Below the pieces are notes generated by a model, which saw only the letters and a list, made by a program, of their open reading frames with translations, had not been told where the DNA came from and ran no database searches. Made by a program: the position numbers and the translations under genes. Source: Dehalococcoidia bacterium (GTDB taxonomy: Bacteria; Chloroflexota; Dehalococcoidia; SAR202; UBA11138). From it: a stretch of DNA of 12,182 nt. The stretch covers positions 1 through 12,182 of the forward strand of contig JAAXHZ010000139.1 in the NCBI GenBank assembly GCA_012270625.1, written 5' to 3'. This document shows, piece after piece, positions 1-7,052 of this stretch; the stretch's first letter is position 1; the number at the start of each line of letters is the position of its first letter.

Positions 1-84
1 CGCTGGCGCCTGGACGGACACAACCGCGCCAACATGAACCTCCGGCGCATCAATCTGTTCAACGACGCAGCTCACCTGGACTGA
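1..84 (+). CDS. C-terminal end of a probable histidine phosphatase family protein (partial)
   Basis: Reading from base 1 in frame 1 gives 27 residues ending at TGA (82-84), so this is the 3' end of a gene that begins outside the window. The tail contains RRINLFNDAAHLD, which resembles the short motif (hydrophobic-x-x-x-N-D-x-x-H-L) that often closes phosphoglycerate-mutase-like histidine phosphatases, preceded by RWRLDG, like the final beta strands of that fold. The catalytic RHG motif would lie upstream and cannot be seen. The family call rests only on this tail. That it is a genuine gene end is more secure than its function. Confidence 0.45.
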   Translation, partial: RWRLDGHNRANMNLRRINLFNDAAHLD

Positions 85-200
85 GACGCTGCGCCTCCAT
101 GCGGAGTACCCCTGGTACGCTCGCGGTGGGGTCCCTAAACGAAGCGGGTTCCCCACTCCCTCTCCCCCGCAAGAGGCTTACAGGGCAGGCATTTGTACTC

Positions 201-238
201 TTCACCCTCACCCCAGCCCTCTCCCTGAGGGAGAAGGA
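201..238. repeat. CT-rich imperfect palindrome, dispersed-repeat-like
   Basis: The C-rich tract CCCTCACCCCAGCCC runs into the hairpin CTCCC-TGA-GGGAG (221-233), extended by further T-A and C-G pairs to about nine pairs with one mismatch. Related C/T-rich pieces lie on either side: CCCTCTCCCCCGCAAGAGG-like sequence near 158-176 and CCC-GCAA-GGG at 291-300. The layout (CCCTCACCCC leader, then a CTCTCCC/GGGAGA hairpin) resembles small interspersed repeats found between genes in many bacteria. No T-run follows, so it does not look like an intrinsic terminator for the upstream gene. The rest of 85-312 shows no coding signal. Confidence 0.45.
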
Positions 239-312
239 GTCTGTTGACTGGTACTCATGCTTGGCTGTACACGTTGTCTACCCCTGTCAGCCCGCAAGGG
301 GGGGCACACAGA

Positions 313-342
313 TTGACATCGCGCTCGGCTGATCCATACACT
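313..342 (+). promoter_or_regulatory. Sigma70-type promoter for the lyase gene
   Basis: A perfect -35 hexamer TTGACA (313-318) is followed after 18 bases by TACACT (337-342), which matches four of six consensus -10 positions. Transcription would start near 349, giving a leader of about 22 bases that carries GGAG (359-362) 8 bases before the ATG at 371. A weaker alternative, TTGACT at 244-249 with a poor -10, lies upstream. Confidence 0.5.
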
Positions 343-370
343 CCGCCCACTACAACTTGGAGACAATGCC

Positions 371-1732
371 ATGCAACAGGAGCCTACAGCGCTCAGAATG
401 CCGGACCCAGGCATACGCGATCTCTTTTCGGAAGCCCAGCGATTTCAGTCCTGGCTGGACGTGGAAGCTGCCCTTGCTCAAGCCCAGGCCGAGCTGGACG
501 TGATCCCCTCAGATGCCGCCGACGAGATCACCCGCAAGGCCCGCCTCGAGCTTCTCGACATGGAGGCGATCTACGAGGGACTGGCCAGGACCGGTCACGG
601 CCTTGTACCGCTGATCTGGGAGCTCGATCGCGTCTGCGACGGCGACGCGGGCGGCCACGTTCACTGGGGCGCGACCACGCAGAACATCACCCAGACGGGC
701 AAGCTGCTCCAGCTTCGGAAGGCGCACCGCATCTACCTCGGCCAGCTCGCGCGCATCCTGAAGATGCTGGCAGACCTCGCCGAGCGCACCAGGGACTTCG
801 CTCTGCCCGGACGTACGCACGGCCAGCACGCGGTTCCTGCCACGTTCGGACTCAAGGTGGCTGTGTGGATAGACGAGCTGATACGGCATGTAGAGCGACT
901 GAGGGGATGCGAGGACAGGGTCTTCGTCGCGATGCTGGGCGGCGGCGCGGGTACGCTGGGATCTCTCGGAGAGATCGGTCTGGACATACAGAAGCGAATG
1001 GCGGAGAAGCTGGATATGCGACCGATGTCCATGCCCTCCAGAACGACTGCCGACCACCTCTGCGAGTACGTCGTAATACTTGGGATGCTCTCTGCCACAT
1101 GCTCCAAGATCGGTCGCGAGGTGTACACCCTTATGAAGCAGGAGTTCGGCGAGCTGGAGGAGCCTGTCCCGCCGGGAACGGTGGGTTCCAGCACCATGCC
1201 GCAGAAGCGGAATCCCAAGGTCAGCCAGGACATCGTGGCGGACGCAGCCCAGGTCAGAGCTCTAGTCCCGCTCGCTCTCGAAGCCATGATGACCGAGCAC
1301 GAGGCCGACCGTACAACCAGCGTCATGATGGACAGGGCGCTCACCCAGTCGGTGATTGCCGTCGGCGATATTCTCCAGTACATGATCGAGCTGTTCAGCG
1401 GCCTGAAGGTCTTCCCTGATCGGATGCGCCAGAACCTCGACCTCTCCGGTGGGCTGATTATGTCCGAGGCGCTGATGCTGGAGCTTGGCCGTAGAATTGG
1501 ACGCCAGCGCGCCCACGACGTCATCTACGACGCTGCCCAGGCGTCGGTGGTCGAGGGCCGGCCGTTCACCGAGACGCTGTCGGATGAGAAGGACGTCCTC
1601 GACAACCTGTCAGCCGACCAGATCGAGGCGCTGCTGGACCCCACACGATACACGGGCGCGTGTGGGCTGTTGACAGACCGCTTCGCCGAGCAGGCCAGGT
1701 CGGTCGCCGCGGACCTCGCAGGCTCCGGCTAG
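371..1732 (+). CDS. Adenylosuccinate lyase family protein (fumarase/aspartase superfamily; possibly 3-carboxymuconate cycloisomerase-like)
   Basis: The 453-residue protein has the three conserved superfamily regions in order. These are HWGATTQN (98-105); GRTHGQHAVPATFG (147-160), holding the TH pair that supplies the proton-donor histidine; and the signature GSSTMPQKRNP (272-282), whose serine lies on the mobile loop and acts as the general base in studied members. EHEADR (310-315) fits the EHE motif near the PurB/PcaB active site, and the tail LLDPTRYTG (421-429) matches the C-terminal domain of PurB and PcaB. The family carries out beta-elimination of fumarate or a related lactone-forming reaction; the soluble enzyme is expected to be a tetramer with shared active sites. 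The start is fixed by GGAG at 359-362. There are no purine genes beside it, and it converges on two CoA-transferases, so a catabolic lyase is as likely as a PurB role. Family is secure; substrate is not. Confidence 0.85.
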   Translation: MQQEPTALRMPDPGIRDLFSEAQRFQSWLDVEAALAQAQAELDVIPSDAADEITRKARLELLDMEAIYEGLARTGHGLVPLIWELDRVCDGDAGGHVHWGATTQNITQTGKLLQLRKAHRIYLGQLARILKMLADLAERTRDFALPGRTHGQHAVPATFGLKVAVWIDELIRHVERLRGCEDRVFVAMLGGGAGTLGSLGEIGLDIQKRMAEKLDMRPMSMPSRTTADHLCEYVVILGMLSATCSKIGREVYTLMKQEFGELEEPVPPGTVGSSTMPQKRNPKVSQDIVADAAQVRALVPLALEAMMTEHEADRTTSVMMDRALTQSVIAVGDILQYMIELFSGLKVFPDRMRQNLDLSGGLIMSEALMLELGRRIGRQRAHDVIYDAAQASVVEGRPFTETLSDEKDVLDNLSADQIEALLDPTRYTGACGLLTDRFAEQARSVAADLAGSG

Positions 1733-1740
1733 CTTCTCGA

Positions 1741-2874
1741 TTAGCTGAGAGGCAGCCAGCCTGACTTTGGAATCACCCCATCGGCGCGCATCGCGTCGAT
1801 CTCGTCTTGCGTGCAGCCCAGCTCGATCAGCGCCGACTCCGTATCGCCGCCAAACACCGGGGAGGTTCCGGTGCGCGCCGGAGTCTTACTCAGCTGCTGA
1901 GCCGTGCCCGCGTGTTCGACAGCGCCGAACGCCGCGTGTCGCTCTGAGACGACTAATCCCTTCTCACTGGCGTATGAGTCCAGCCTCGCGTCTTCCAATG
2001 TCGCGTGGGGAGTCGCCGGAACACCCGCCTCGGAGAGCATCCGCATCCACTCCGAGGTCGAGCGCGACATGAACACCGGCTCTAGCCGGTCCGTCAGGCT
2101 GCGCTCTGGAATCGCCGCGAACGGCTCCATCGCCAGCAGTCGTTCACGCTCGGCGTCCCGCTCCGCTGACAGCGCCAGCCATCCGTCCGAAGTACGGTAC
2201 AGCCTGGATAGGGGACCGCTTCCCTTGGCCTCCGGCCCGCTGATCTCGTCAGGCTCGAATCCTTCGCAGTCGATCATGTACGCCGAAGAGAACGTCGATG
2301 CTGTGTACGCCAACGACGTGTCGATCTTCTGACCTCTGCCGGTGCGCTCTCGCTCCAGCAGAGCGAGGATCACGCCATAAGCTGCCATGATTCCGGTGCC
2401 GTAGTCGTTGAAAGTGTACGGGGGCGGACCAGGCTCGCCGTCTGCGCCGCCGTTTCGCAGCTGCATTCCCGTCGCCGCCTGCGCGTTCTGATCGAACCCC
2501 GGTCGCATGGCCCATGGGCCGTTCTGGCCGAACGCATTGATCGCGGCATATACGATGCCCGGGTTGCGTTCGCTCAGCTGCTCGTAGCCGATCCCCAGAC
2601 GTTCGGCGACCCCTTTTCTGAATCCGGTCAGCACCACGTCGGAGGTGTCAGCAAGCCTGTAGAAGGCATCCAGTCCGGTGTCTTTGGTTATGTTCAGGCA
2701 GATGCTGCGCTTGCCGCGGCCCACGTCCAGCCACGGAGTCAGGCTGGGCGCGCGATGCTCAGGATCGACTTTTATGACGTCTGCGCCGTACTCAGACAGC
2801 GTCCTCCCACAGGTGGGGCCGGCCAGTATGATGCACAGGTCAAGAACTCGGACTCCGTCCAACGCTCCAGGCAT
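1741..2874 (-). CDS. CaiB/BaiF-type (family III) CoA-transferase with intact catalytic Asp
   Basis: The 377-residue protein is close to the usual family length. These enzymes move CoA between carboxylic acids through an aspartyl-CoA anhydride. Conserved features are GVRVLDL (7-13), the Asp-Val pair and lysine of ADVIKVD (31-37), GRGKRSICLNI (52-62), NAFGQNGPWA (113-122) and RPGFDQNAQAATG (124-136). N156-D157-Y158 precedes the helix that leads to RTGRGQ (177-182), so D157 is the expected nucleophile, equivalent to Asp169 of formyl-CoA transferase. ATG at 2874 is chosen because GAGGG (2887-2883) lies 8 bases upstream and the paralogue starts with the same M-x-G-A-L pattern. A TTG at 2889 overlapping the upstream stop would add five residues. 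It is the second gene of a two-gene operon, 11 bases after its partner. The substrate pair cannot be read from the sequence. Confidence 0.88.
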   Translation of the reverse strand: MPGALDGVRVLDLCIILAGPTCGRTLSEYGADVIKVDPEHRAPSLTPWLDVGRGKRSICLNITKDTGLDAFYRLADTSDVVLTGFRKGVAERLGIGYEQLSERNPGIVYAAINAFGQNGPWAMRPGFDQNAQAATGMQLRNGGADGEPGPPPYTFNDYGTGIMAAYGVILALLERERTGRGQKIDTSLAYTASTFSSAYMIDCEGFEPDEISGPEAKGSGPLSRLYRTSDGWLALSAERDAERERLLAMEPFAAIPERSLTDRLEPVFMSRSTSEWMRMLSEAGVPATPHATLEDARLDSYASEKGLVVSERHAAFGAVEHAGTAQQLSKTPARTGTSPVFGGDTESALIELGCTQDEIDAMRADGVIPKSGWLPLS

Positions 2875-2885
2875 GATCGCTTCCC

Positions 2886-3977
2886 TCAACTCATCTCGGC
2901 CAGTATAGCCTCATTGTCCTGTCCCAGTCTGGGCGCTGGCGCACGCACTTCGCCCGGAGTGTCGCTCATGCGGACCTGGATACCCACCTGTCGCATTGGT
3001 CCGAAATCGAGGTCTTTGACGTCCAGCACTGCGCCGGAGGCTTGCGCGTGCTCGGTCTCCATCCACTCGCGGAGTGTTCTGCACATCGTGAGAGGCACGC
3101 CCGCATTCGCCATGAGAGACTCCCACTCCAGCGCCGGACGTTCCAGCCACGGCTCAGCGAACCGCGCCGCCCACTCATCCCGCTCTTCGCGATTCTGGCG
3201 CAGCCGGTCGTCGGTCAACGGCCCGAACCAATCGGGATGTCCCAGGACGTCCAGGATCGGCCTGAGTGACCGCTCGTATGTCGCATTCAGGTTGACCCAG
3301 CGACCATCCTGGCATCGATAGAACCGCGCGATTGCCGGTGATATTGCCCCAGGACCAGCCTCGACATCCGGTCTGCGCACGACGGCCGATCCCATTGCCG
3401 TGAACATCGCGTCGTACAGCGGCACCGTCACGTTCTGGCCTTCGCCGGTACGTGCCCGGTGGAAGAGCGCGGCCGCGAGCGCCGGAGCGGCGACCATCGC
3501 CCCGAAGATACTGGCGTATGGCAGGGCGATAAAGCTCGCTCCCTCAGAGCCGTCAGGACTGCGGTCGGCATACACGCCGGTGGACGCCGAAATCAGGAGC
3601 TCCGTCCCGGGTACATGCGCCTGCGGATGCTCATCGCCAAAGCCCGGCAGGGTCAGGTGGATGATGTCCGGTCGTATGCCGCGGGCGGTCTGACTATCTA
3701 CGCAGTACGGGTTCCGACCCGAGTGGAACGCCTCTATGATCGCGTCCGCGCCCAGCACGAGACCCCGGAAAAGGTCGATTTCGTTGTGCCTCACCGTCAC
3801 AGACCGCTTGCCACGGTTCCAGACGGCGAAGACGGGAGTTCCCCGAAGCGGGTCTCCTTCAGGCGACTCCACCTTGACCACGTCCGATCCCTGGTCGGCC
3901 AGCAGCATACCAAGCACCGCTGCGGCCGGGTGGTCCCCGACCTCGAGGACTCGATACCCTGAAAGAGCTCCTGCCAT
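2886..3977 (-). CDS. CaiB/BaiF-type CoA-transferase homologue lacking the usual catalytic Asp
   Basis: The 363-residue protein belongs to the same family as its downstream neighbour: GYRVLEVGDHPAAAVLG (7-23), SDVVKVESPEGDPLRG (31-46), WNRGKRSVTV (53-62), a degenerate PGFGDEHPQ (111-119), and RTGEGQNVTVPLYDA (176-190). Counting back from the shared RTGxGQ motif without gaps, the position of the nucleophilic Asp in the partner (D157) is Ser156 here, in LPYASIFGA, and no other Asp lies in that segment. The protein may therefore be a non-catalytic subunit of a heteromer, or an enzyme with changed chemistry. It is the first gene of the operon. The start is well supported by GGAGG (3988-3984), part of a near-perfect anti-16S match, 6 bases before the ATG. 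This ribosome site lies in a small hairpin with upstream leader sequence. Confidence 0.85.
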   Translation of the reverse strand: MAGALSGYRVLEVGDHPAAAVLGMLLADQGSDVVKVESPEGDPLRGTPVFAVWNRGKRSVTVRHNEIDLFRGLVLGADAIIEAFHSGRNPYCVDSQTARGIRPDIIHLTLPGFGDEHPQAHVPGTELLISASTGVYADRSPDGSEGASFIALPYASIFGAMVAAPALAAALFHRARTGEGQNVTVPLYDAMFTAMGSAVVRRPDVEAGPGAISPAIARFYRCQDGRWVNLNATYERSLRPILDVLGHPDWFGPLTDDRLRQNREERDEWAARFAEPWLERPALEWESLMANAGVPLTMCRTLREWMETEHAQASGAVLDVKDLDFGPMRQVGIQVRMSDTPGEVRAPAPRLGQDNEAILAEMS

Positions 3978-3979
3978 TG

Positions 3980-3997
3980 ATCACCTCCGATGGTGAT
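3980..3997 (-). promoter_or_regulatory. Hairpin that would pair with the Shine-Dalgarno of the CoA-transferase operon
   Basis: On the minus-strand mRNA, ATCACC (3997-3992) pairs perfectly with GGTGAT (3985-3980) across a six-base loop. The downstream arm overlaps the ribosome site GGAGGTGATC just before the ATG at 3977. Six base pairs is short, so any effect on translation is an inference. Confidence 0.35.
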
Positions 3998-4015
3998 TTT
4001 AACACCTCTACCGTC

Positions 4016-4024
4016 TGATATACT
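4016..4024 (+). promoter_or_regulatory. Extended -10 promoter element for rdgB
   Basis: TG (4016-4017), one base, then TATACT (4019-4024) forms an extended -10 element with five of six hexamer matches. The -35 region near 3996-4001 is poor (TTTTAA-like), as is usual for extended -10 promoters. The start would be near 4031, leaving a leader of about 40 bases that contains the GGAG (4060-4063) of rdgB. The divergent CoA-transferase operon must also start within 3978-4069, but I see no clear minus-strand hexamers there. Confidence 0.5.
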
Positions 4025-4069
4025 TCTGCGAGCTAGGATCAAATGGTGTACGCGACATAGGAGACACAG

Positions 4070-4684
4070 TTGACGTCAATGCCCAGACTGCTCCTGGCTA
4101 CCCACAATCGCGGCAAGCTCAGAGAGCTGGCAGACCTGCTGGGGGACGTGCCCTTCGAGCTTGTCTCTCTTGCCGACGCAGGTATTGACGTAGATGTCGA
4201 GGAGACAGGCAGCACCCTGGAGGAAAACGCGGTCCTGAAAGCCGAGAGGTATCGCGATCTGAGCGGCATGTTGACGCTGGCGGACGACTCCGGTCTGGAA
4301 GTCGATGCGCTTGACGGCGATCCCGGCGTACGCTCCGCCAGGTATGCCGGGCCTGACGCCACGGACTCCGACCGCATCCGGCTCCTTCTCAGCAATCTGG
4401 GCCATACGCCGCAGAGTTCCCGGACCGCGCGCTTCCGCTGCGTCATCGCGATAGCTGCGCCTGATCGACAGACAAGGTTGTACTCTGGGGTCTGCCGAGG
4501 CAGAATCATATGCAAGGCTAGGGGAGACAACGGCTTTGGGTACGATCCTGTCTTCCTGTTCCCAGATCTAGGTCTCACCATGGCCGAGCTATCCCCGGAA
4601 CAGAAGAACGCCGTCAGTCATCGCGCGTTGGCCGTTCGCAAGGTGGCGACCGCGCTCATGTTCGAGTACGAACGGCGTGGATGA
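4070..4684 (+). CDS. rdgB: RdgB/HAM1-type non-canonical purine NTP pyrophosphatase (dITP/XTP diphosphatase)
   Basis: The 204-residue protein is the normal length for the Ham1/RdgB family. The family hydrolyses dITP, dXTP and ITP to monophosphate and pyrophosphate and so keeps deaminated purines out of DNA and RNA. Visible signatures are LATHNRGKLREL (9-20), the substrate-binding start of the protein; EENAVLKAE (51-59); LADDSGLEVDALDGDPGVRSARYAG (70-94), which holds the metal-binding and catalytic Asp residues; GDNGFGYDPVF (152-162), the base-recognition loop; and SHRA (183-186). TTG at 4070 is preferred because GGAG (4060-4063) is 6 bases upstream; an ATG at 4079 would be 15 bases from it and remove three residues. 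The gene lies 18 bases before moaA on the same strand and is divergent from the CoA-transferase operon. Function is confident from motifs. Confidence 0.93.
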   Translation: MTSMPRLLLATHNRGKLRELADLLGDVPFELVSLADAGIDVDVEETGSTLEENAVLKAERYRDLSGMLTLADDSGLEVDALDGDPGVRSARYAGPDATDSDRIRLLLSNLGHTPQSSRTARFRCVIAIAAPDRQTRLYSGVCRGRIICKARGDNGFGYDPVFLFPDLGLTMAELSPEQKNAVSHRALAVRKVATALMFEYERRG

Positions 4685-4689
4685 AGCGG

Positions 4690-4695
4690 TATAAT
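4690..4695 (+). promoter_or_regulatory. Perfect -10 TATAAT directly before moaA (probable leaderless transcript)
   Basis: TATAAT at 4690-4695 lies in the 18-base gap between rdgB and moaA. Seven bases further is the A of the moaA ATG (about 4702-4703), where transcription would begin. The -35 position (4667-4672, TACGAA) is weak and no Shine-Dalgarno is present in the gap. Confidence 0.5.
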
Positions 4696-4702
4696 AGTCG
4701 AA

Positions 4703-5743
4703 ATGACATCCGTACACTCAGATAATCCCACTGCACCCCTTCTGGATCGTTTCAGGAGACCTCTCCGCGATCTCCGTATTTCGGTAACGGACAGGTGCAA
4801 CTTTCGATGCCCCTACTGTATGCCCGCCGAGATCTACGGCGAGCGCTACCGATTTCTTCCCAGGGAATCGCTTCTCACCTTCGAGGAGATTACGCGGCTG
4901 ACCCGCATCCTCGTTCGGCTCGGAGTGGTCAAGGTCAGGATCACCGGCGGCGAGCCGCTGGTGCGTGCAGACGTGGACCATCTCATAGAGATGCTGGCAG
5001 GCATTTCCGGCGTCGAAGACCTGACCATGACCACCAACGCCTACCTTCTTCCCCAGTTCGCCAGTAAGCTCAGAGACGCTGGTCTTCAGCGGATCACGAT
5101 CAGCCTGGACTCGCTGGATGACGAGGTGTTCCGCAAGATGAACGGCCGCAACTTCGGCCCCGAGCGCGTGCTGGAGGGAATCGCGGCTGCCGCTGAGGTC
5201 GGATTTAGTCCAATCAAGCTCAACGCCGTCGTCCAGCGCGGCGTCAACGATCACACTATTGTGGGGCTCGCCCGCTTTGCCAAAGAACACGGCTACATAG
5301 TCCGCTTCATCGAGTACATGGACGTTGGCACACTCAACGGCTGGAAGATGGATGACGTCGTCTCCGCCGACGAGATCGTTGCGCGAATTGGCGCCGAGAT
5401 GCCGCTGGAGCCGATACCGGCCAACTACACCGGGGAAGTAGCTAACAGGTTCAGGTTCTCCGACGGCGACGGTGAGATCGGCGTCATAGCCTCAGTAACC
5501 AAGCCTTTCTGTGGAGACTGCACCAGAATGAGGCTCTCGCCAGAGGGCCAGCTGGTTACCTGCCTGTTCGCGACGACAGGCACCGATCTGCGGACGCCTC
5601 TGCGTTCCGACGCCACCGACGATGAGATCGAAGAGATCGTGCGCGGCATATGGAGCGGCAGGGACGATCGCTACTCAGAGATCAGGACTATGTTTACCGA
5701 CGAGCCGCGCAAGAAGGTGGAGATGTACCACATCGGCGGCTAG
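4703..5743 (+). CDS. moaA: GTP 3',8-cyclase MoaA (radical SAM, molybdenum cofactor synthesis)
   Basis: MoaA turns GTP into 3',8-cyclo-GTP, the first step of molybdenum cofactor synthesis, with MoaC completing the step to cyclic pyranopterin. The 346-residue protein shows the radical-SAM cluster motif C32-x3-C36-x2-C39 (CNFRCPYC), the SAM-binding TGGEPL (81-86), TISLDSLD (132-139), and the C-terminal second cluster C270-x2-C273-x13-C287 (CGDCTRMRL...TCLF). It ends with the conserved double glycine (IGG, 344-346) that reaches into the active site in known MoaA. All catalytic parts are present. No other moa, moe or mob gene is in the window, so partners must be elsewhere. ATG 4703 has no ribosome site but follows a perfect -10. 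The gene ends before a strong hairpin shared with the convergent surface-protein gene. Confidence 0.96.
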   Translation: MTSVHSDNPTAPLLDRFRRPLRDLRISVTDRCNFRCPYCMPAEIYGERYRFLPRESLLTFEEITRLTRILVRLGVVKVRITGGEPLVRADVDHLIEMLAGISGVEDLTMTTNAYLLPQFASKLRDAGLQRITISLDSLDDEVFRKMNGRNFGPERVLEGIAAAAEVGFSPIKLNAVVQRGVNDHTIVGLARFAKEHGYIVRFIEYMDVGTLNGWKMDDVVSADEIVARIGAEMPLEPIPANYTGEVANRFRFSDGDGEIGVIASVTKPFCGDCTRMRLSPEGQLVTCLFATTGTDLRTPLRSDATDDEIEEIVRGIWSGRDDRYSEIRTMFTDEPRKKVEMYHIGG

Positions 5744-5778
5744 GGTGAGAGTGACCTAAGCCGCTTCGTCGAAAACAA

Positions 5779-5803
5779 GATGCCCCGCATGTTGCGGGGC
5801 ATC
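5779..5803. terminator. Bidirectional intrinsic terminator between moaA and the surface-protein gene
   Basis: A perfect 11-base-pair stem, GATGCCCCGCA with TGCGGGGCATC, encloses the loop TGT. On the minus strand the stem is followed by TTGTTTTC, a fair U-tract that would stop the transcript arriving from 5829. On the plus strand only CGTTT follows, a weaker tail for moaA. The position between two convergent stops supports a terminator role. Confidence 0.8.
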
Positions 5804-5828
5804 CGTTTAGATGAGCTAAAGTCAGCTG

Positions 5829-6977
5829 CTACGCCCTGTCGCGGACTCGGCGAGCCCTATCCCTGATGGACATTGCGCCGCCTACCGCGAGCAGAGCCGC
5901 GGCGGCCACTATGGCGAGCAGGACCACTGGCGAGACCGTCTCGCCGCCGACTCCGGGCAGACCCGGCGCGGTGGGCTGCAACGGCTCTGGTGTTGGAGTC
6001 GGTGGTATTGGAGTCGCCGTCGGAGGAGGCGTCGGTGTGGCCAGAATTGGCAGACCGCCCGGCTGGACTGTCCACGCGACCGCCTGCTGGGCATGGCGAT
6101 ATGCCTGCATGGCTCCACCTTCGCCCGCTTCAATTTCCATGTCGCCGTTGGCGTCGAATCCGTTCGTCGCGGCATCCAGAAGGCTTACGACCGTGCTGCC
6201 GCCGGGCCCTACGAAGAGCCTCGCCAGATCGACGTCATCCTGATCGAGCGCAGACTGAGCTGCGTCCAACGCCAACATGGCGTACCTCTCGGCGTTTGCG
6301 GCAGTCGTTGCTGCCAATGCGGCGTGCACCGACCGGCCAGATCCCTCTTCACCCGAAGCTCCCACAGCGTTCGCGACAGCTTTCGCCGCGGCTGCCTGCT
6401 CGATCGCTCCGTTGAGACTTTCAGCGGCGCTTGAGACATTCTGCATCACGTCGTCGAGAGAGTCCGCCTCTGAGGCCATAATTGCGCTCATGGAGGCCGA
6501 TTCCAGCTGGGAATTCAGATCGGACATGGACATGACCAGGTCTCGTGCCTGATCGAGCATGTCCCCGTCAAAGACTTCGGATGCTTCACCCTGGTTAGAG
6601 GGACTGGCGGGGGACGAGCCCGCGTCTTCGATAGAGATGGCCCAACCGCTGTATGCAGCGAGCAGGTTGTCGCCGTTGTAGCTGCCAGAACCGCTGTCAA
6701 AAGTGAGACTCGCGCTGCCGTCTTCGCCTACATCGAGCGTTCCGACTCTCAGGAATGCCGTCTGCTCCTCTGCGACGAGCCATACGGCGTACTCTTTGCC
6801 CGCGTCAGGAGCCGATGCTCCCATCACGCTGACTTCGAGGCCGTCGCTCATACCGGCGGCGTCAAACACTGTAGCAGTGCCCTCTCCAAGTCCATGACCA
6901 TCGCCTAGGACTGCGGTTGTGGGTACTGCCAGCAGCAACAAGAGAGCCAAGACTAGTAAGAATTTAGACCTGGGCAT
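5829..6977 (-). CDS. Surface-anchored protein with RskA-like outer domain, Pro/Thr stalk and C-terminal membrane anchor
   Basis: The predicted protein has 382 residues. A signal peptide (1-25, MPRSK then a long Leu/Ala core ending near TTAVLG) is followed by a domain at about 30-135 with EYAVWLV (62-68), a Gly-rich strand pair, and WAISIEDAGSSPASPS (112-127). That pattern parallels the outer domain of the anti-sigma factor encoded just upstream. Residues 136-300 are Ala-rich and helical and contain an EF-hand-like loop, DANGDMEIEAGE (275-286). A Pro/Thr stalk (about 312-338) leads to LPGVGG (340-345), a hydrophobic segment (about 348-369) and a basic tail (RDRARRVRDRA), so the body should be outside the membrane. 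ATG 6977 is chosen for the signal peptide and the GGAG 9 bases upstream; the longer frame to 7085 would begin upstream of the promoter. Exact function is unknown; a role with the adjacent sigma/anti-sigma pair is inferred. Confidence 0.75.
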   Translation of the reverse strand: MPRSKFLLVLALLLLLAVPTTAVLGDGHGLGEGTATVFDAAGMSDGLEVSVMGASAPDAGKEYAVWLVAEEQTAFLRVGTLDVGEDGSASLTFDSGSGSYNGDNLLAAYSGWAISIEDAGSSPASPSNQGEASEVFDGDMLDQARDLVMSMSDLNSQLESASMSAIMASEADSLDDVMQNVSSAAESLNGAIEQAAAAKAVANAVGASGEEGSGRSVHAALAATTAANAERYAMLALDAAQSALDQDDVDLARLFVGPGGSTVVSLLDAATNGFDANGDMEIEAGEGGAMQAYRHAQQAVAWTVQPGGLPILATPTPPPTATPIPPTPTPEPLQPTAPGLPGVGGETVSPVVLLAIVAAAALLAVGGAMSIRDRARRVRDRA

Positions 6978-7052
6978 ACTGAATGACTCCCCTCCTTCGG
7001 ATTTGAGGATAATGACCTGATGATTGTTTGATGATCTGCGAACTTTTACACC

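Noticed and set aside
244..1419. Long plus-strand frame (391 codons) overlapping the lyase gene
   Set aside because: Its product is rich in Arg, Gly and Pro with no recognisable motif, and it overlaps a gene with full family signatures; it is a GC-rich frame shadow.
733..1524. Minus-strand frame (263 codons) inside the lyase gene
   Set aside because: Low-complexity Ser/Arg-rich product, no ribosome site and no motif; antisense shadow of the lyase.
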